A stretch of 64,000 bases of DNA from Ariolimax columbianus (Eukaryota > Mollusca > Gastropoda > Stylommatophora > Arionidae), in assembly GCA_036924085.1 (NCBI GenBank), contig JAVGWX010000004.1:6944544-7008543 (forward strand). Reading direction: 5' to 3'. The notes under the pieces were generated by a model. The model had not been told where the DNA came from. It worked only from the letters and a program-made list of their open reading frames with translations, and made no database searches. A program made the translations under genes and the position numbers. Shown here piece by piece: positions 24,494 to 36,604 of this stretch. Each line of letters starts with the position of its first letter. Position 1 is the stretch's first letter.

Positions 24494-24727
24494 ACCAAGT
24501 TTGTCCGGACTTGAGTTTCGGAATTTCCTGTAAAGCATGCGCTTGCAGTTCAACTCATAATTGTCATGGCATCACCGGGGCATGTCGTGAAGCCTGCGAC
24601 GCAGGTTACTTTGGCCTGACCTGCTCAAGTCGCTGTAGTACGCGTTGTTTGTATGGTGTCTGTGAATATATTTCTGGAATCTGTTTGGACTGCGTTCCTG
24701 GCTACATAGGAACCAATTGCACATCAG
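24494..24727 (+). CDS. Exon: one and a half EGF-like repeats
   Basis: A 234-bp exon follows a TTCTACCAG acceptor and ends at a GTAACT donor, phase 1 at both ends. It encodes about 78 residues with fourteen cysteines: VCPDLSFGISCKACACS, an NCHGITGACREAC segment, DAGYFGLTCSSRC, LYGVC, and the closing DCVPGYIGTNC. GYFG--C-S-C and PGYIG--C are the standard calls of MEGF/scavenger-receptor-F-type EGF repeats, which form extracellular rods in phagocytic or adhesion receptors. Matching phase with the lectin-like exon at 9,941 and the EGF exons downstream allows splicing into one transcript without a frame break. No transmembrane exon is visible in the window. Confidence 0.8.
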
Positions 24728-25900
24728 GTAACTGCACGTGCACTTATTTCAGTATATATAACTAAACACTTAACCGGAGATAGTGTATTGTCCATAGATG
24801 TATCAATGCAGCTAGCTGGAGGCATTCCATGCACAATAACTGTATCACTGAAGGGAACTGGAATAATTATCTTTTTCATAATTGCACAAATACTAGTTAT
24901 TTTAAATCTGTCGATATCATTGAAGATATGCTAAGTAATAATACGATAACGCTACTGGGCACGATGAATTGAATCCATGAGATGGAGAACGGGCTTAATG
25001 AACTACAACAATAATACAGGCTTAAAGCATAATGAGTAAATACACTTACCCAAGAGAAGCGGCTTCACTTCATAACATCACTTAACGGTGCAAGCTGATG
25101 GCAAGTAAGCACGAAGCAAGAGATGCGCAAAAAATGGTATATACGGTTGTGAAAAGACGACTAACAGACATCGGGCGTTCTTAAAGCCAAAATAAACTGT
25201 CCCGGCATGCCTGAATCTGTTATCAGCTGTCGAAAGCGTATGGTATTCTTTTAGAAAAAAGCGCTGCTTGCGTATTTTGTTTGTCAACTTTACCGAACTA
25301 CAGCTGTAGCTGTCAACATTTATGTGAAAATTCAATTCTATGCCAAGGATATTGTAAAGACCCAATTATATGCCACCGCTTTTGTGGATTCGCAATTCAC
25401 TTTGAGAATAATAGTGAAGAGACTATCACTACCGCTTTTTTATGAAGGTATCATTCACTTCTAGTATTTGTGCAAATTCACAAACACTAGTATTGTGGAG
25501 ACACTATTCAGTGTCGCGGTTAATGTGGTTATACCATTCATTGAAATCATTATTGTGGAAACACCATTCATTATCATCATTGATATGAATGTACATGCAC
25601 TGGCACTTTTACACGGATTAACCATTAACTAACAGTATCGTGGTGGAGCCACCAATCACTTCCACTGTTATTGTACACATTCTATTTTCTTAGACATTAT
25701 TTTTAATGTCTGCATCACTTCATTACTATTAAATTAGAGTTATGATATTTAAATTATTGTCAATCAAGTTGAGAACATTGCACTTGGTAAGTACGCCGTA
25801 AGGTGGAATTCAACTCAGATAAGAGTAGACAACTTATCATGTAGACAGGGAATGTAATGCTCAAGATGGAATACGTCATCGTACGCTTTCTGATAACACC
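24728..25900. other. Non-coding DNA, probably intron
   Basis: No recognisable coding similarity. Between 25,350 and 25,700 there are loosely repeated phrases (CATTCACTT, TTGTGGA) suggesting a very decayed tandem array, too diverged to define a unit. Confidence 0.4.
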
Positions 25901-25949
25901 TTTAATATGTGGTTTTTTTAGCATACTGACATTTGCAGAAATGAATGCT

Positions 25950-26580
25950 GGCTGGTAGTTAGGCTGAGACTTTCGACATCTCCAGACACGGATGTCGGCT
26001 GGAGTTAAGGATGATAATATCGACATACACGTATATTGTCCAGTGGTTAGGCTGATACTATCGATATCTCCAGACACATATCTTGTCCAGTTGTTAGGTA
26101 GAGGCTATGGATAACTCCAGCCAGACACGTATCTTGTCTAGTGGTTAGGCTGATACTATCGACATCTCCAGACACGGATCTTGTCCAGTTGTTAGGTAGA
26201 GGCTATGGACAACTCCAGCCAGACACGTATCTTGTCTAGTGGTTACGCTGATACTATCGACATCTCCAGACACGGATCTTGTCCAGTTGTTAGGTAGAGG
26301 CTATGGACAACTCCAGCCAGACACGTATCTTGTCTAGTGGTTAGGCTGATACTATCGACATCTCCAGACACGGATCTTGTCCAGTGGTTACGTTGGGGCT
26401 ATTGAACTCTCCTGAAATGTATGTTGTTTAGAAATTGGGATAATACTATCAACATCTACAAATACGTATTTTGTCCAATGGTTAGCCTGTGACTAAAAGC
26501 ATGCCCAGACACGTATCGTATCCAATGGCTTGCCTTCGACTAGAAGCATCTCCATACACGTATCGTGTCCAAAAATGGTA
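25950..26580. repeat. 98-bp higher-order minisatellite made of two alternating subunits
   Basis: TTGTTAGGTAGAGGCTATGG recurs at 26,091, 26,189 and 26,287, and the related TGGTTACG at 26,385, fixing a 98-bp period. Each period holds two related subunits starting at GACACG, about 51 and 47 bp long (for example 26,171, 26,222 and 26,269). One subunit ends in a TATCGACATCTCCA phrase and the other in GGACAACTCCAGCCA. Central copies are nearly identical, and copies at both flanks decay, as expected for unequal exchange. Confidence 0.9.
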
Positions 26581-26884
26581 CTTGTGATGACCAACTGTGA
26601 TCTTCATGTTGGACACAAAGGTAGTATATGTTCCTCCTTCACGTCGATCGTGTATCAGATATATCCATCAGCACATCTTATGTTTAGTTTTTTTAATCAT
26701 ATGTAATCTCCGTGCGGATGTGCTTGTGTTTATTTCATGTTTCTTCAGCGTTCGTCCGGAAAATAACGTTTGGTTACACTTTTGTCATAGTTTGCAGGAC
26801 GTTGTCAAATCTCTTAATTTCTATCCAACTGATTCAACAAACCGTATTTGTGAGGCTTGGCTTCCCTTACGTCTTTTGTAACTA
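26581..26884. other. Non-coding DNA
   Basis: No feature recognised between the minisatellite and the LINE. Confidence 0.4.
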
Positions 26885-29295
26885 GTATTTCATTGCAGCT
26901 GCAATCATGATACCACTCGCAAAACCAGGGAAAGACATTTTCATGCCATTCAGATATAGACCAATCAGCCTCAGAAGCTGCATCTGTAAAACAATGGAAC
27001 CTATCATCAACCTAAGGCTGAAGTTTGATCTTGAGAGCCAACACCTTCTTGTGCTACAGCAGGATGGATTTAGGAAATGCTGCTCCATTGAAGACCAGGC
27101 AACATACCTCTAGCAAAAGATCAAGGACGCGTTCCAGGACAAGACATTGGTATTAGAAGCATGGATAAACTTAAGGAAAGCGTTGGATAACGTTTGGAAA
27201 GATGCACTATAAAACAAACTGAGAAATAATGGAGTTATGGGTAGATGTACAAATGGATAAAAGCATATTTACATAACAGAAGAGCCAGAGTCCAACTAGA
27301 GTGAGACAAATATACAGCGTCATGATGGTGTGCCTCAGGAAGGGCATATTTCCCTTACACGTTCCATAGTCTTCATCAATGACTTGATTGCTGAGCTATT
27401 ACAAGGAACAACAGTTGCAATGTATGCAGGTAACCTGGTAATTTGGTGTATAAATATACAAGCAACAGGTTCCTCCAGAATGACGCAAAGCGCTAATGAG
27501 GCCTTTCCCTCATGGACAAACATATGGTGTGTAAACAGTAATAAAGTGAAATGTTTCACCCTCTCCCCAAAACAAAAAGCTAGAGTTATCAATATAAATG
27601 GAGAACACCTCAAAGAAGATAAACAGCTCACCTTGGAGTTACATTTGACTATAGGTTGACATAGAGGGGACACGTCAACAAGGCAGCCGAAAAAGCCAGG
27701 AGAAAGTTAGCCATCCTGAGAAAATTAATTGGAACCACATGAGGTCAGTTCAGGTCAGGCCATCCCCATAACTGGTGAGGTCGTTGGGGCACACATGAAG
27801 ACATCCTTACAAACTCACGCCACCTCTGTCAGATGACGCTGCCTGTGAGTCTTCTGGTCGGGGATTGGTCCATTCTTTTATGTTGTCCTCCTATCTCTTT
27901 GTGGTCCTCGTCGTCGTCTGCCATGCACCTTCCGTGGATGATTGTGTTTGCAAGACCATTTGAGCTCGATATGTGACCATACCAAGTGATTTTCTTTCTC
28001 CACATGTAGAGCTAGTGGAAAAATACTTAACACAGTTTACCAGCAATATATACGGCCAAATCTGGAATATGGGTCAGCAGAGTGCTGCCTTGCAGCAAAC
28101 ACTACCCTAAAAGAGGTGGATACTGTGCGAAATTAAACACGTATGGTCATTACAGGCGCAATGAAATCAACATCTATAGTGGAGATAGAGGAAATGTATT
28201 AACAAACGTATTAACATAGGCAGAAAAGATCCTCTGCATGCCGAGCCATCCAATGAAAGACATTTTTCAAAATTTAGCAATGGGAAGACTGAAAAGAAGT
28301 AGTTTTATGCACCAGGCAAAACGACTTCGCAGGCACATTATATATCTACATGAAGTTGACATCCCCCTAAAGGCTGTGCCAGAATACACCCCTTGGAGAG
28401 AGGAGCACGGACTATCAGTATGCATTTAGACAAAAAGTGAAATGAATATTAGACAAGTATGAACAGAACAGTGTGCAAAGTAGGATAGTGATCCTCAATT
28501 TCCTGGATGAAGAATACCCACAAGACCTCTGGATAAGAGTATACACAGATGATCCCGCACAGAATGCAGTAAAGAATGGTTGAACGAGAGTGTACATAGA
28601 ATATCTAAACAACATTAGGGATACAGTCAGAGTACCAACTGGAAAATGCTGTCATACATAGGCATTTCCGGTGGCAATTGAGAAACTGTTGAACATCAAT
28701 GTCAGTTCACAACCTGTAGTATTTCTGACAGATACACAATCAGAATTCCAATCACTTACATTTGAGAAACTTCCATATATACATGCCCTAATGTATGTAC
28801 TGAACAACCAGCTAAAGATTGTCATGCAGTGGATACCTTCTCATTGTGGAGTACCAGGAAACGAGAGAGCAGATCGACTGGCAAAGGCGGGTGCTGCAGA
28901 TGAGCCAGTTACATACCAACATAAGTTAAAGATGATCAAATCAAACAGAAAGCCACAAACAGTAACACCAGAAGATTACCATAACATGAACAGACAAAAG
29001 CAAACTGATGTGTTGCGCCTTAGAACATGACACAACCGACTCCGCAACCACATGTACACAAACATGAAGATTAACAACTCAGCCATGTGAAAATGCGGAC
29101 AGACACCCCAGACAGCAGAGCCATTACTACAAAACTGCCCCGAATATGATATACAGAAACAGTCTTACTGGCCCATATAAACAACACTGGAAGAGAAACA
29201 GTATGGACATGCATGTGAACAACAAAAGACAGTGAAGTCCATACAAGAGACAGCATTGCAGATATAGACAATATTTTAAAGCGAACGAAAAAAAA
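26885..29295 (+). mobile_element. I-like LINE relic 3 (RT and RNase H)
   Basis: A 5'-truncated pol starting at MIPLAKPGKDI, with YRPISLRSC near 26,955, QDGFRKCCSIEDQ near 27,060, an LGVTFDYR-type stretch near 27,640, and YIRPNLEYGS near 28,050. RNase H follows with VMQWIPSHCGVPGNERADRL near 28,825-28,880 and a Cys/His tail near 29,090. Stops and frameshifts are scattered through the RT, but RNase H is open for 119 codons. It is a different family from the 18 kb element: the IPSHCGVPGNERAD wording and the tail differ. A separate RTE-like fragment is inserted at 27,742-27,999. Confidence 0.8.
27742..27999 (-). mobile_element. RTE-like 3' fragment nested in LINE relic 3
   Basis: The host LINE reading breaks off at KLIGTT and resumes near SGKILNTVYQQYIRPNLEYG. 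The 258 bp between are flanked by a direct repeat, CCACATG, at 27,735-27,741 and 28,000-28,006. On the minus strand the insert encodes a LINE C-terminus: KITWYGHISSS, then KRMDQSPTRRLTGS and WREFVRMSS-type wording, matching the EDNIKEWTG tail of RTE/CR1-like pols. It therefore looks like a short 5'-truncated retrotransposition into an existing LINE. Confidence 0.75.
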
Positions 29296-29795
29296 AATGT
29301 CCAAGCTGCACAAAGTAACCTGAAGTCTTTGCCAGCTCTGGTTTACTGACTGTAAAGCATTCTGTCAGCTAAGAGTCACCCAGAGATTTCTTCTATTTCA
29401 CTGAATCAACTGCGACATTTGACTAGTATCACCTGAACGCTAGTCAGTCAGGCACAGCATACTGACCAGGATGTCTCGTAAGGGTCATTACACTAACGAA
29501 TTCCACAATCTTTCTCCCATGTAGCCTTCCCTAGAAACATGCTGTTTTCAAGGCAGCCTGGCTGACACGATTCAAATCGATGTGATCCCCGTTGTAGTGA
29601 GCAACACGCAGATGAAGCTAAGCATAGCACAACCATCTGGAGGACGCCGGTCCATCTTCATCAGCAAGCTCGGAATGTGCGGAAAACGACTAGGAAAAGC
29701 CACCTAACGTTCTTGTTACCCCTCACACAGCAGAGTAAACTCACTTATTATGGGTTTTCAACAACAACAACAACAACAACACCAACAACAACACA
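29296..29795 (+). other. Candidate 3' UTR and (CAA)n tail of LINE relic 3
   Basis: About 460 bp without coding similarity follow the pol and end in TTTTCAACAACAACAACAAC repeats at 29,756-29,792. A trinucleotide tail after a short 3' UTR is the usual ending of I-like LINEs, and this would be its equivalent of the (GAA)n tail on the other family. The link to the pol upstream is by position only. Confidence 0.45.
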
Positions 29796-31455
29796 TGTTC
29801 GACTTTTGAACTGGTAATATGCGCAATTTTTTGTTGTTATTGACGTGGATTATGTGTTTCGGTGTTGTTCATGTATATTCTCTTGATCAAAGTCTTAACA
29901 TCCCCATAAGGTATATTAAGTTTAGGTTAAAGTAGCATGCGAACTACCAGTCTGCCAGAACCGTTCTTGCAAATAGTGTTACAATGAGATATAATCCAGT
30001 AAATCATAAATAACGTTAACCGTTGATATAGTTTAAAGTGTGTTGCTTTTAATTCCTTAACGTTTTTATTTCATTAGCTCAACTGGTAGCAGTCCATTTT
30101 CACAGAACACTACACGGATGGTCTCATCTGACTTTATAACATTGAACACCTAACGCTATTCTTTCCACAATCCCAAAGGTTGGGCACTTCCCAATGTTAA
30201 TCCAATAGCTGAGAGCAATCAAGATGCACTTTCTGATGACAGATTCTTGCACCTCATGAAAGTTAATGTATTAATACTTACACATTCTAGTAGCAAAGAT
30301 CATTCTAAAAATCTAGAAAAGGCTTAGTCAAAAGAACGATACAATCATCATTTGAAGTTAAATGTGCATGCCAATGCCTAAAGTCTTAGACGATATTCGT
30401 CTTGGAAATAATGTCGATACAATAAAGCAGACAAAACTATCACACTAATGACGGTTGGGAAAAAACAAAACCAAGCAAAAAAATTAGCAAACAATAAAGG
30501 ATACATTACAGTAGCATTGACAAGCGTTTCAAATGTAACCAAATGCAAGTGCAGGAAACGGGAGATCACTTAACAGTTTAGAGCACATATATACATGGAA
30601 CTCAGCAGACACGCTACAACTGTTTTTGAACATCAATTCTGTTCCTGGGAACGATGGTGTTTCCATACTTCATCTATTCTTTATAAACACATGATTAATG
30701 ATTGACGCGTTGATCATTAACAAGCCTACCTGCAGGCGGCTTTAAAGGTAGCAGCACACTATCCCAGCTTCCCATGCATACAGTTGACACGTAGCCCTCA
30801 CATATAAGACATGTGCCAGAAATGATCGCCTTTACGATCTATGCCACTTTGCATGACGTCTGTATAACTGCTAAAGTTCATCTCCCGCGAAGATCTATCA
30901 GTAGTAAGTCAATGTTGAAGTGGACAAATGTCCCTAATTGCATTTCTCCAACCTGCAAATGTCCTGGCGGAAATGTTGACCGTGCTCATCTCTAACCGCG
31001 AATATGATGTCCTGGTGGAAATTCAAGTAGCAATGGAGAAAATGGAACTTTCAGAACATATTTAATTTATGTTTATGATAATTACATAAATGACCCACTT
31101 GTAATATCTTCCTCAATTGTCTTGCATGAAATTATCGGGTAGTAAATTGAAAACAAGTTAAACGCGTCCTAAGCATGTGTTTGTCTCACCATCAAACAGT
31201 GTGTCTGTCATCTTATATCGTAAGAATTGGCGGAGAAACTAGAACAACTACATTTCAAGTGTGTCCACCAACTTCTGTAAAACCGATACGTCACTGTATG
31301 TGGCTTTAGCGAAGCTTATCATCACACCGAGTTTTCTGTGTTGAGAAATTAGAAGGATGTGATGAGTTTATGACAGTAGTAGAAGTTTCACAGTTTTCTC
31401 TCCGACCCTAATATATTTTCTTCTATACCAGTTTCTCTGAATTTATTGCAAATCA
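29796..31455. other. Non-coding DNA, probably intron
   Basis: No coding similarity, RNA gene or repeat array recognised over about 1.66 kb. Confidence 0.45.
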
Positions 31456-34400
31456 TTCTTCTTCTCCGTACGCTATCGGACGTCAACTTGAATTTGTTCC
31501 AAGAAAGCAGCGGTCATCCTGAGGCTGTCGACACTGCCATAGAGCTTGTCTAGTGTTGCCACTGGTGATGGCCACATGTCTTTCTATGGTCCTCGTATGT
31601 CGGGCAATTTTGCAGCAGATGTTCAGCGGTCATGTTCCCTGTACCACAGGTGCATTCATCAGTGCCACATATCGTCAGTCTATTGAATAGGTGGTACCTC
31701 AGTTTGTTGTGGCCTGTGCGGAGTCTGAACACCACGACCTGCTCTCTTCTGTTCACCTGGTAATAATCATCATTTTTAGTGTAGCTAGTATGTTCCCCAT
31801 TTGGCCATGTATATGGCCCTAATAAACATGTTGGACTCTTCGTAGGTTACAAAAGAATATGGCTGTGGTAGTCGTGTACCTTCTTTTGCCAGTCTGTCTG
31901 CCTCCTCGTTTATGTGGATGTAATGTAGCAGATCCCATTGTTTGCCCTAGAGTTATTCTAACTTAGAACATTATCACACTCATCCACAACATTCATGACC
32001 ACACACTGCAAATGACATAGCACACAGCAAATGACATATTTATCTCGATCTCACCTAGTCGATCTACATACTCGCTTAACCCGTCAAGCGTTCATATTAT
32101 ATATTAATACAAAACTGACACACCTATTTGAGCGATCCTGTTCTATCACTAACATTCGTACAACAGTCTATGAATCGATCATCTATGAAATCGGTGAGCT
32201 AAACGGACTCATATCTACAGTATCTCTCTCCCTCTCATCCCCTCTTCAGCCAGCCTTCTTGAGCTAAATTTTGGCTAGTGTTATATACTTTCAAGCAGTA
32301 TCAGAGCTGACCAATGGATATCAGGGGGATGGCTCTATTCAGTCGTTATTTTAACAAATTACGCTGAACCCATGTCACTCATCTATCGAAATAAGCGCCG
32401 CTGCCCTGCCGTATGTCACTCACTCCACTCCCATTCCCTAAATCGGAACGCCAGTGGTCAGTTCCTACCTGTAAATTATCTCCCAAACTCCGATTCCCTT
32501 TGTTGAGACGGTGAGTGACCTTTGCATAGTGACCAGACAGAGAGTGGCATTGGCACACATTCAGGTACCTTTGTTCTCAGAAACATATTAATCCTGCCCT
32601 AAACGCTCGAGCTCAGGCTGGAGCTCTTACATTTACAGTGGGATGGGACCCACAGTACCACTACTCTTTTGTTTTTTCGAACTGCTGGCATAGTTGAAAG
32701 AGTACTGCTCTTAAATCATTAAGTTCAGTATTTGTCTGGCTTTTACTGTTATAACCACGGCCAGAGCATATGTAAACATGACTATCTGGCTTTCATTGCT
32801 TTCGCCTTTCAGCATTGCTTTTACTGCAGCCTTCAGTGCCTCTGCCTCTGCTCTGAATTTGCTTGATAATTTTACAATTGCAACTGACATTTTTTTTTCT
32901 ACCATTTGTTACGCTCAGGAATACACATCCCCTCTCCATTCTGTGTTGTGTTACTTACAGAACTGTCGGTGTATGCATGAGTCCAGTCCATGTATCGGCA
33001 GTTTTCCCCTATGTACCTCAATGTTATGTCACTTCTTTCTTTTTCAGTCTGGCTGTTCTTGTTTCCAATGCCTGGTATACTTTATACAGCTTCAAAAATG
33101 ATATGGTGCTTCCATTTGGGTTTGCGTACATTATGGATGGGCTTTGGTGTTGCTATGGTGTTCATTGGGTCTTCGCTCATCTTTGCTTTGGCTATTTCTC
33201 CATAGTTTCTCTGCTTTAGTTTCACTTTTCCAAATCTATTTAGTCTCTGATGCATTGAATGGTCGGTCAGTCTTCTGAGTTTCTCTGCTTGCTGCTGAGC
33301 TCTGCAGTCTCTTCTGTCGGTTGTCGATTGCAGATTTGTAATCATTTCAAGTTCTATAATTGGCGTTGACGTCATGTCTCCTGTTATTAATCTCATGGTT
33401 TGGTTTTGAAGTTTTCTAAATTGACCACAGTTCGTATTTGCTGCTGTTACCCATGCCGCAAAGCCATACTCGAGAACTGGTCTCACTGTTCCAGTGTACA
33501 GTTTCTTTAGTATTATTTCGTCTGCTCTCCAGCTTGTGTCAGCAAGTTTCCTCGTGATTACCATTTATTGTCTGGCTCTCATTCGGTTTCTCTCGATCTG
33601 ACTTTCCCATGACGTGCGCCGATCAAATGTGACGCCCAAATAGCTTGGGTTGTCGTTTCACCGCATATATGTGACGTTAAGACTTATTTTGGTGTCCTGT
33701 GGTTTATTTGAAAGCGAGAATATCGTACATGTTGCTTTTTCCTCGTTTATGTTGACCAGCCATGAGTTCGCTCACTTCTCCAACGAAGTTAGAGCATGTT
33801 GCATCCGATTGTTTGCTACGGTGAGATTGTGTTTAAAGGTCCACATAGCCAGATCGTCTGCAAACATGGAGCTGTGGACTCTTCTTGGTATATTCCTTGT
33901 GATGTTGTTTATATATTCCAGGAAAAGTATGTGTGACAGGCCTCATCCTTGGGGTACTCCTTGATCGAGCGTCACCTTTTTGCTAATTGGCCCTTGTACT
34001 TGAACTTTTGCTGTTCTGTTTTCGAGTTAGTGGCTGATCCATCGGTACATTTTTGTAGATAATTTACTTCTTCGTAGCTTAACTTTAAGTCCCTCATTCC
34101 ACACCTTGTCAAATGCCATTTCTAGATCCATCGAAATCGCTACTATATGATTTTTCTCTTGGTAAGCGTCCTCTATTTCATGTGCTATGAGAGTGATATA
34201 ATCGTCAGTCGATCTGTGTTGTCTAAATCCTGCTTGATGTGGAATTAATTTGTGTTTTTCTACCAGGTGCCACATCAGTCTGGTGTGTATCATACGCTCC
34301 GTCAGTTTACCTTCACAGCTCAATAGACTGATGGGCCTGTATCAATTTGGAACTGTTCTATGTTTTGTTTGTTTTTTGGTACTGGTATACGTACTTACCA

Positions 34401-34545
34401 GTAGCGAATGACAGTGTTATTTGTCTGCCATTTGGTAGGTTCAGGAATGCTCCTGCCCCTTGGTTCTGTGTAGTGTTTGTTACAGAACCGTCGGTGCATG
34501 CATGGGTCCAGTCCATGCTTAGGTAGCTTTTCGGAATCATGGTAT
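31456..34545 (-). mobile_element. I-like LINE 4, rearranged, minus strand
   Basis: This belongs to the same family as the 18 kb element. Reading the minus strand downward: an RNase H N-terminal piece at 34,540-34,395 (YLSMDWTHACTDGS, FLNLPNGRQITLSFATGKY), then RT from about 34,385 with QAGFRQHRSTDDY, SMDLEMAFDKVWNEG, FADDLAMW near 33,860, RPVLEYGFAAW near 33,480 and a thumb region to 33,090. A second RNase H region lies at 33,080-32,640, and the C-terminal Cys/His tail at 31,750-31,550. It ends in a GCGTACGGAGAAGAAG tail at 31,456-31,476. It has frameshifts and stops. About 695 bp (31,941-32,635) split the second RNase H. The RNase H piece upstream of the RT is out of order. Confidence 0.85.
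31941..32635. mobile_element. Unclassified ~695-bp insertion within LINE 4 RNase H
   Basis: On the minus strand the RNase H reading stops in the W-PSHC strand near 32,636 and restarts with QW and HINEEADRLAKEG just below 31,940. Partly matching versions of the QW-PSHC codons occur on both sides (CAGTGGGATGGGA and AGATCCCATTG reversed), suggesting a target duplication of about 10-20 bp. The inserted DNA has no recognised ORF, no clear terminal inverted repeats and no pol III boxes, so its class is unknown. Confidence 0.45.
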
Positions 34546-35086
34546 TCAGACAGGCATGTTGCCATATAGACGAAGGGTATTGACTATCTCAAAGTGCCAC
34601 CATAGCCCAAAATGGTGAATCAGATCGAGGAGTTCGTCTTTGATAAAAATATGAGGTACAGACAAGGAACCCTAGCAGGCACACGGACTATTCATCAACG
34701 AAACTCTGTGAATTAAGGGAACTCGGGTCGATCGTCAAAATGGGGATAGAAGGGTAATTAATTTAGATGTTCGTGAATTCCTTCAATGTGTGAAACATGT
34801 CGGAGAGCATTTGGCATATTCAAGAACGCGGGTCCACTTCTTTTCCCTGTGATGCCTGTAGAAATGGATGAAACAAGGCAGAATTAACGTTCTTTGATGT
34901 TTTGACTTCTCCAGATCGTACAAACAACAGATGACAACGACATTTTGTTAAAGTACTTCGTTGACGTCGGAAAATGTATTGACCATTATCTTTACTATTA
35001 CCACATTTACAGGTCATCAATACTATTGGTTTTAAAATGAATGGGTTGCTGTTGTTCCTATAACACAAAAACTAATGTTAGCGTAC
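34546..35086. other. Unassigned sequence ending in an orphan LINE-type tail
   Basis: No pol similarity on either strand. It ends at GCGTACGAAGAAG, the 3'-terminal wording of the 18 kb LINE family, so part of it may be a non-autonomous element using that tail. Its 5' limit could not be set. Confidence 0.35.
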
Positions 35087-35109
35087 GAAGAAGAAAAAGA
35101 AGAAGAAGA
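35082..35109 (+). repeat. Orphan GCGTACG(GAA)n tail
   Basis: GCGTACGAAGAAG is followed by more GAA units. The same heptamer before GAA repeats ends the minus-strand copies at 31.47 kb and 60.63 kb, and a close variant ends the 20.0 kb copy. No LINE pol precedes it here. Confidence 0.6.
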
Positions 35110-35164
35110 TCATATTACACAAAAACTATGGTTATAGTAGTGACTGTAATATCTTTTGAGGAGT

Positions 35165-35870
35165 TTCTCTACTCAGTGGTGTAGGCAACGTCTTCGCTAG
35201 AGTAATCCTACTAAGGCTACATGAATTGGCTGACAGTGTATCCGAAGTCACAGTGTGGATTTGGAAATGGAAGATAAACGATCGACTAGATGTTCTCTCT
35301 TCGACAACTTCAGTATAAGTTTCAAAGCAGAACCGGTTTTTTCATGACGCCTCCACTGACCTGACACATGCATTTGATTTAGTTAGTAGTGATGGGCTCT
35401 TCGATATCATCTCTAGAACAAGTTGCCCAATCAAACAGCTACGATTAATAATATCGATTCATGAGGGAATGACTGGAACATCGCAACTTATAGTAGACTA
35501 TCACAACCAATGGGTATTCAAGGTAGTGTTAAGCATGGATTCTGTAACCGACAATGTTGGGAAACTTATTAGATGTGTTACTGAAACATGTCAGTGGATA
35601 CGCAAATGAAGAAATATCGCTGCACACTAGGTCGGGTGGTAGGCTATTTAATCTTGCAAGTCTCAAGACCAAAATTTATGTCAGAGAAATCTTTGCTGAT
35701 GATGCTGCAATGTTCACAGACAGTCAGTAGACACTTCAAATGTTGATATATTGCTTAACGCAATCATACAGAGGCTTATGCCTCACAACAAATTATTAAC
35801 AAAACGAATGTGTTGGAACAGGAAGTAGAGACCACGCATCGATATTTTTTTATCTGGCAACTGTGTATCC
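35165..35870 (+). pseudogene. RTE reverse-transcriptase relic
   Basis: Frameshifted reading gives GNVFARVILLRLHELADSV, then LTHAFDLVSSDGLFDIIS (palm motif A region), then SLHTRSGGRLFNLASLKTK and FADDAAMFT (active-site motif C). This is the central RT of an RTE-type element distinct from the 10.3 kb copy. Endonuclease and C-terminus are absent. Confidence 0.75.
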
Positions 35871-36604
35871 ATTCACATACATGTGGTCTCTGATCAATGA
35901 TATTTTTTCTTTAGACCCAGAAATGAATATTCGAATTGGTATATGTTCTGACGCATGATACATGTGCTTGTCTCACAACGCGTGTTTGGAAAAACTAGAC
36001 ACTGATAATTAAAACAAGGATTTAGTGTACAGTGTGCGTGCCGTCAATACACTTCTCTCTGGCAGGGAGACTTGGAGAATTAATGCAAAACAAAAGATTA
36101 TCTCCTTCCGCCGAAGACGGATGTGTCGGACCGACAGGTACAAATATCGCAATTAAGCTGTACACTAGAAACACAACGCATTTTATTCTCTGGATTGATA
36201 CTGGTGAACCCCTTCTCAGGGCTTGTTAGCGGAAAATTGAGAGCGAACATCGATGACAAAGAAGAATATATTCTCCAATCTGTGGCGCCTGCGATGTCAT
36301 TTTATATATGGACAGTGAATAATGTGTAGGTGATCTCTTACACTGGTCTCACAAGCATGCACATTATTCTTTGAAAGACTACGATTGTATGGTCATGTTT
36401 GATGTGCTACGTCCAACACGGAGGGAAACTGAAGACGCTCAGACTGACTTGCTGACCCAACGAGTATTCGCTTTCAATTATCAACTGAAAAACTGGAGTC
36501 AGCGAACGAATCCCTGCAAGGTTGACTCGACTACATTGCATCATAACACAGTGTCGTCAGTGTTGGTGTGTATGGTGACATTCGAATTTATACGCAAACG
36601 CAAG
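35871..36604. other. Non-coding DNA with a possible decayed lectin-domain exon
   Basis: Mostly unassigned. At about 36,105-36,170 the plus strand reads DGCVGPTGTNIAIKL, which matches a minus-strand segment inside the RTE relic at 10.75-10.82 kb. NIA-K wording after a cysteine is compatible with the start of an F5/8/FTP domain, but no clean splice sites bracket it and the frame soon stops. Confidence 0.3.

Noticed and set aside
25950..26580. CRISPR-like array
   Set aside because: The repeats are contiguous 98-bp tandem units with no unique spacers, and the DNA is eukaryotic.
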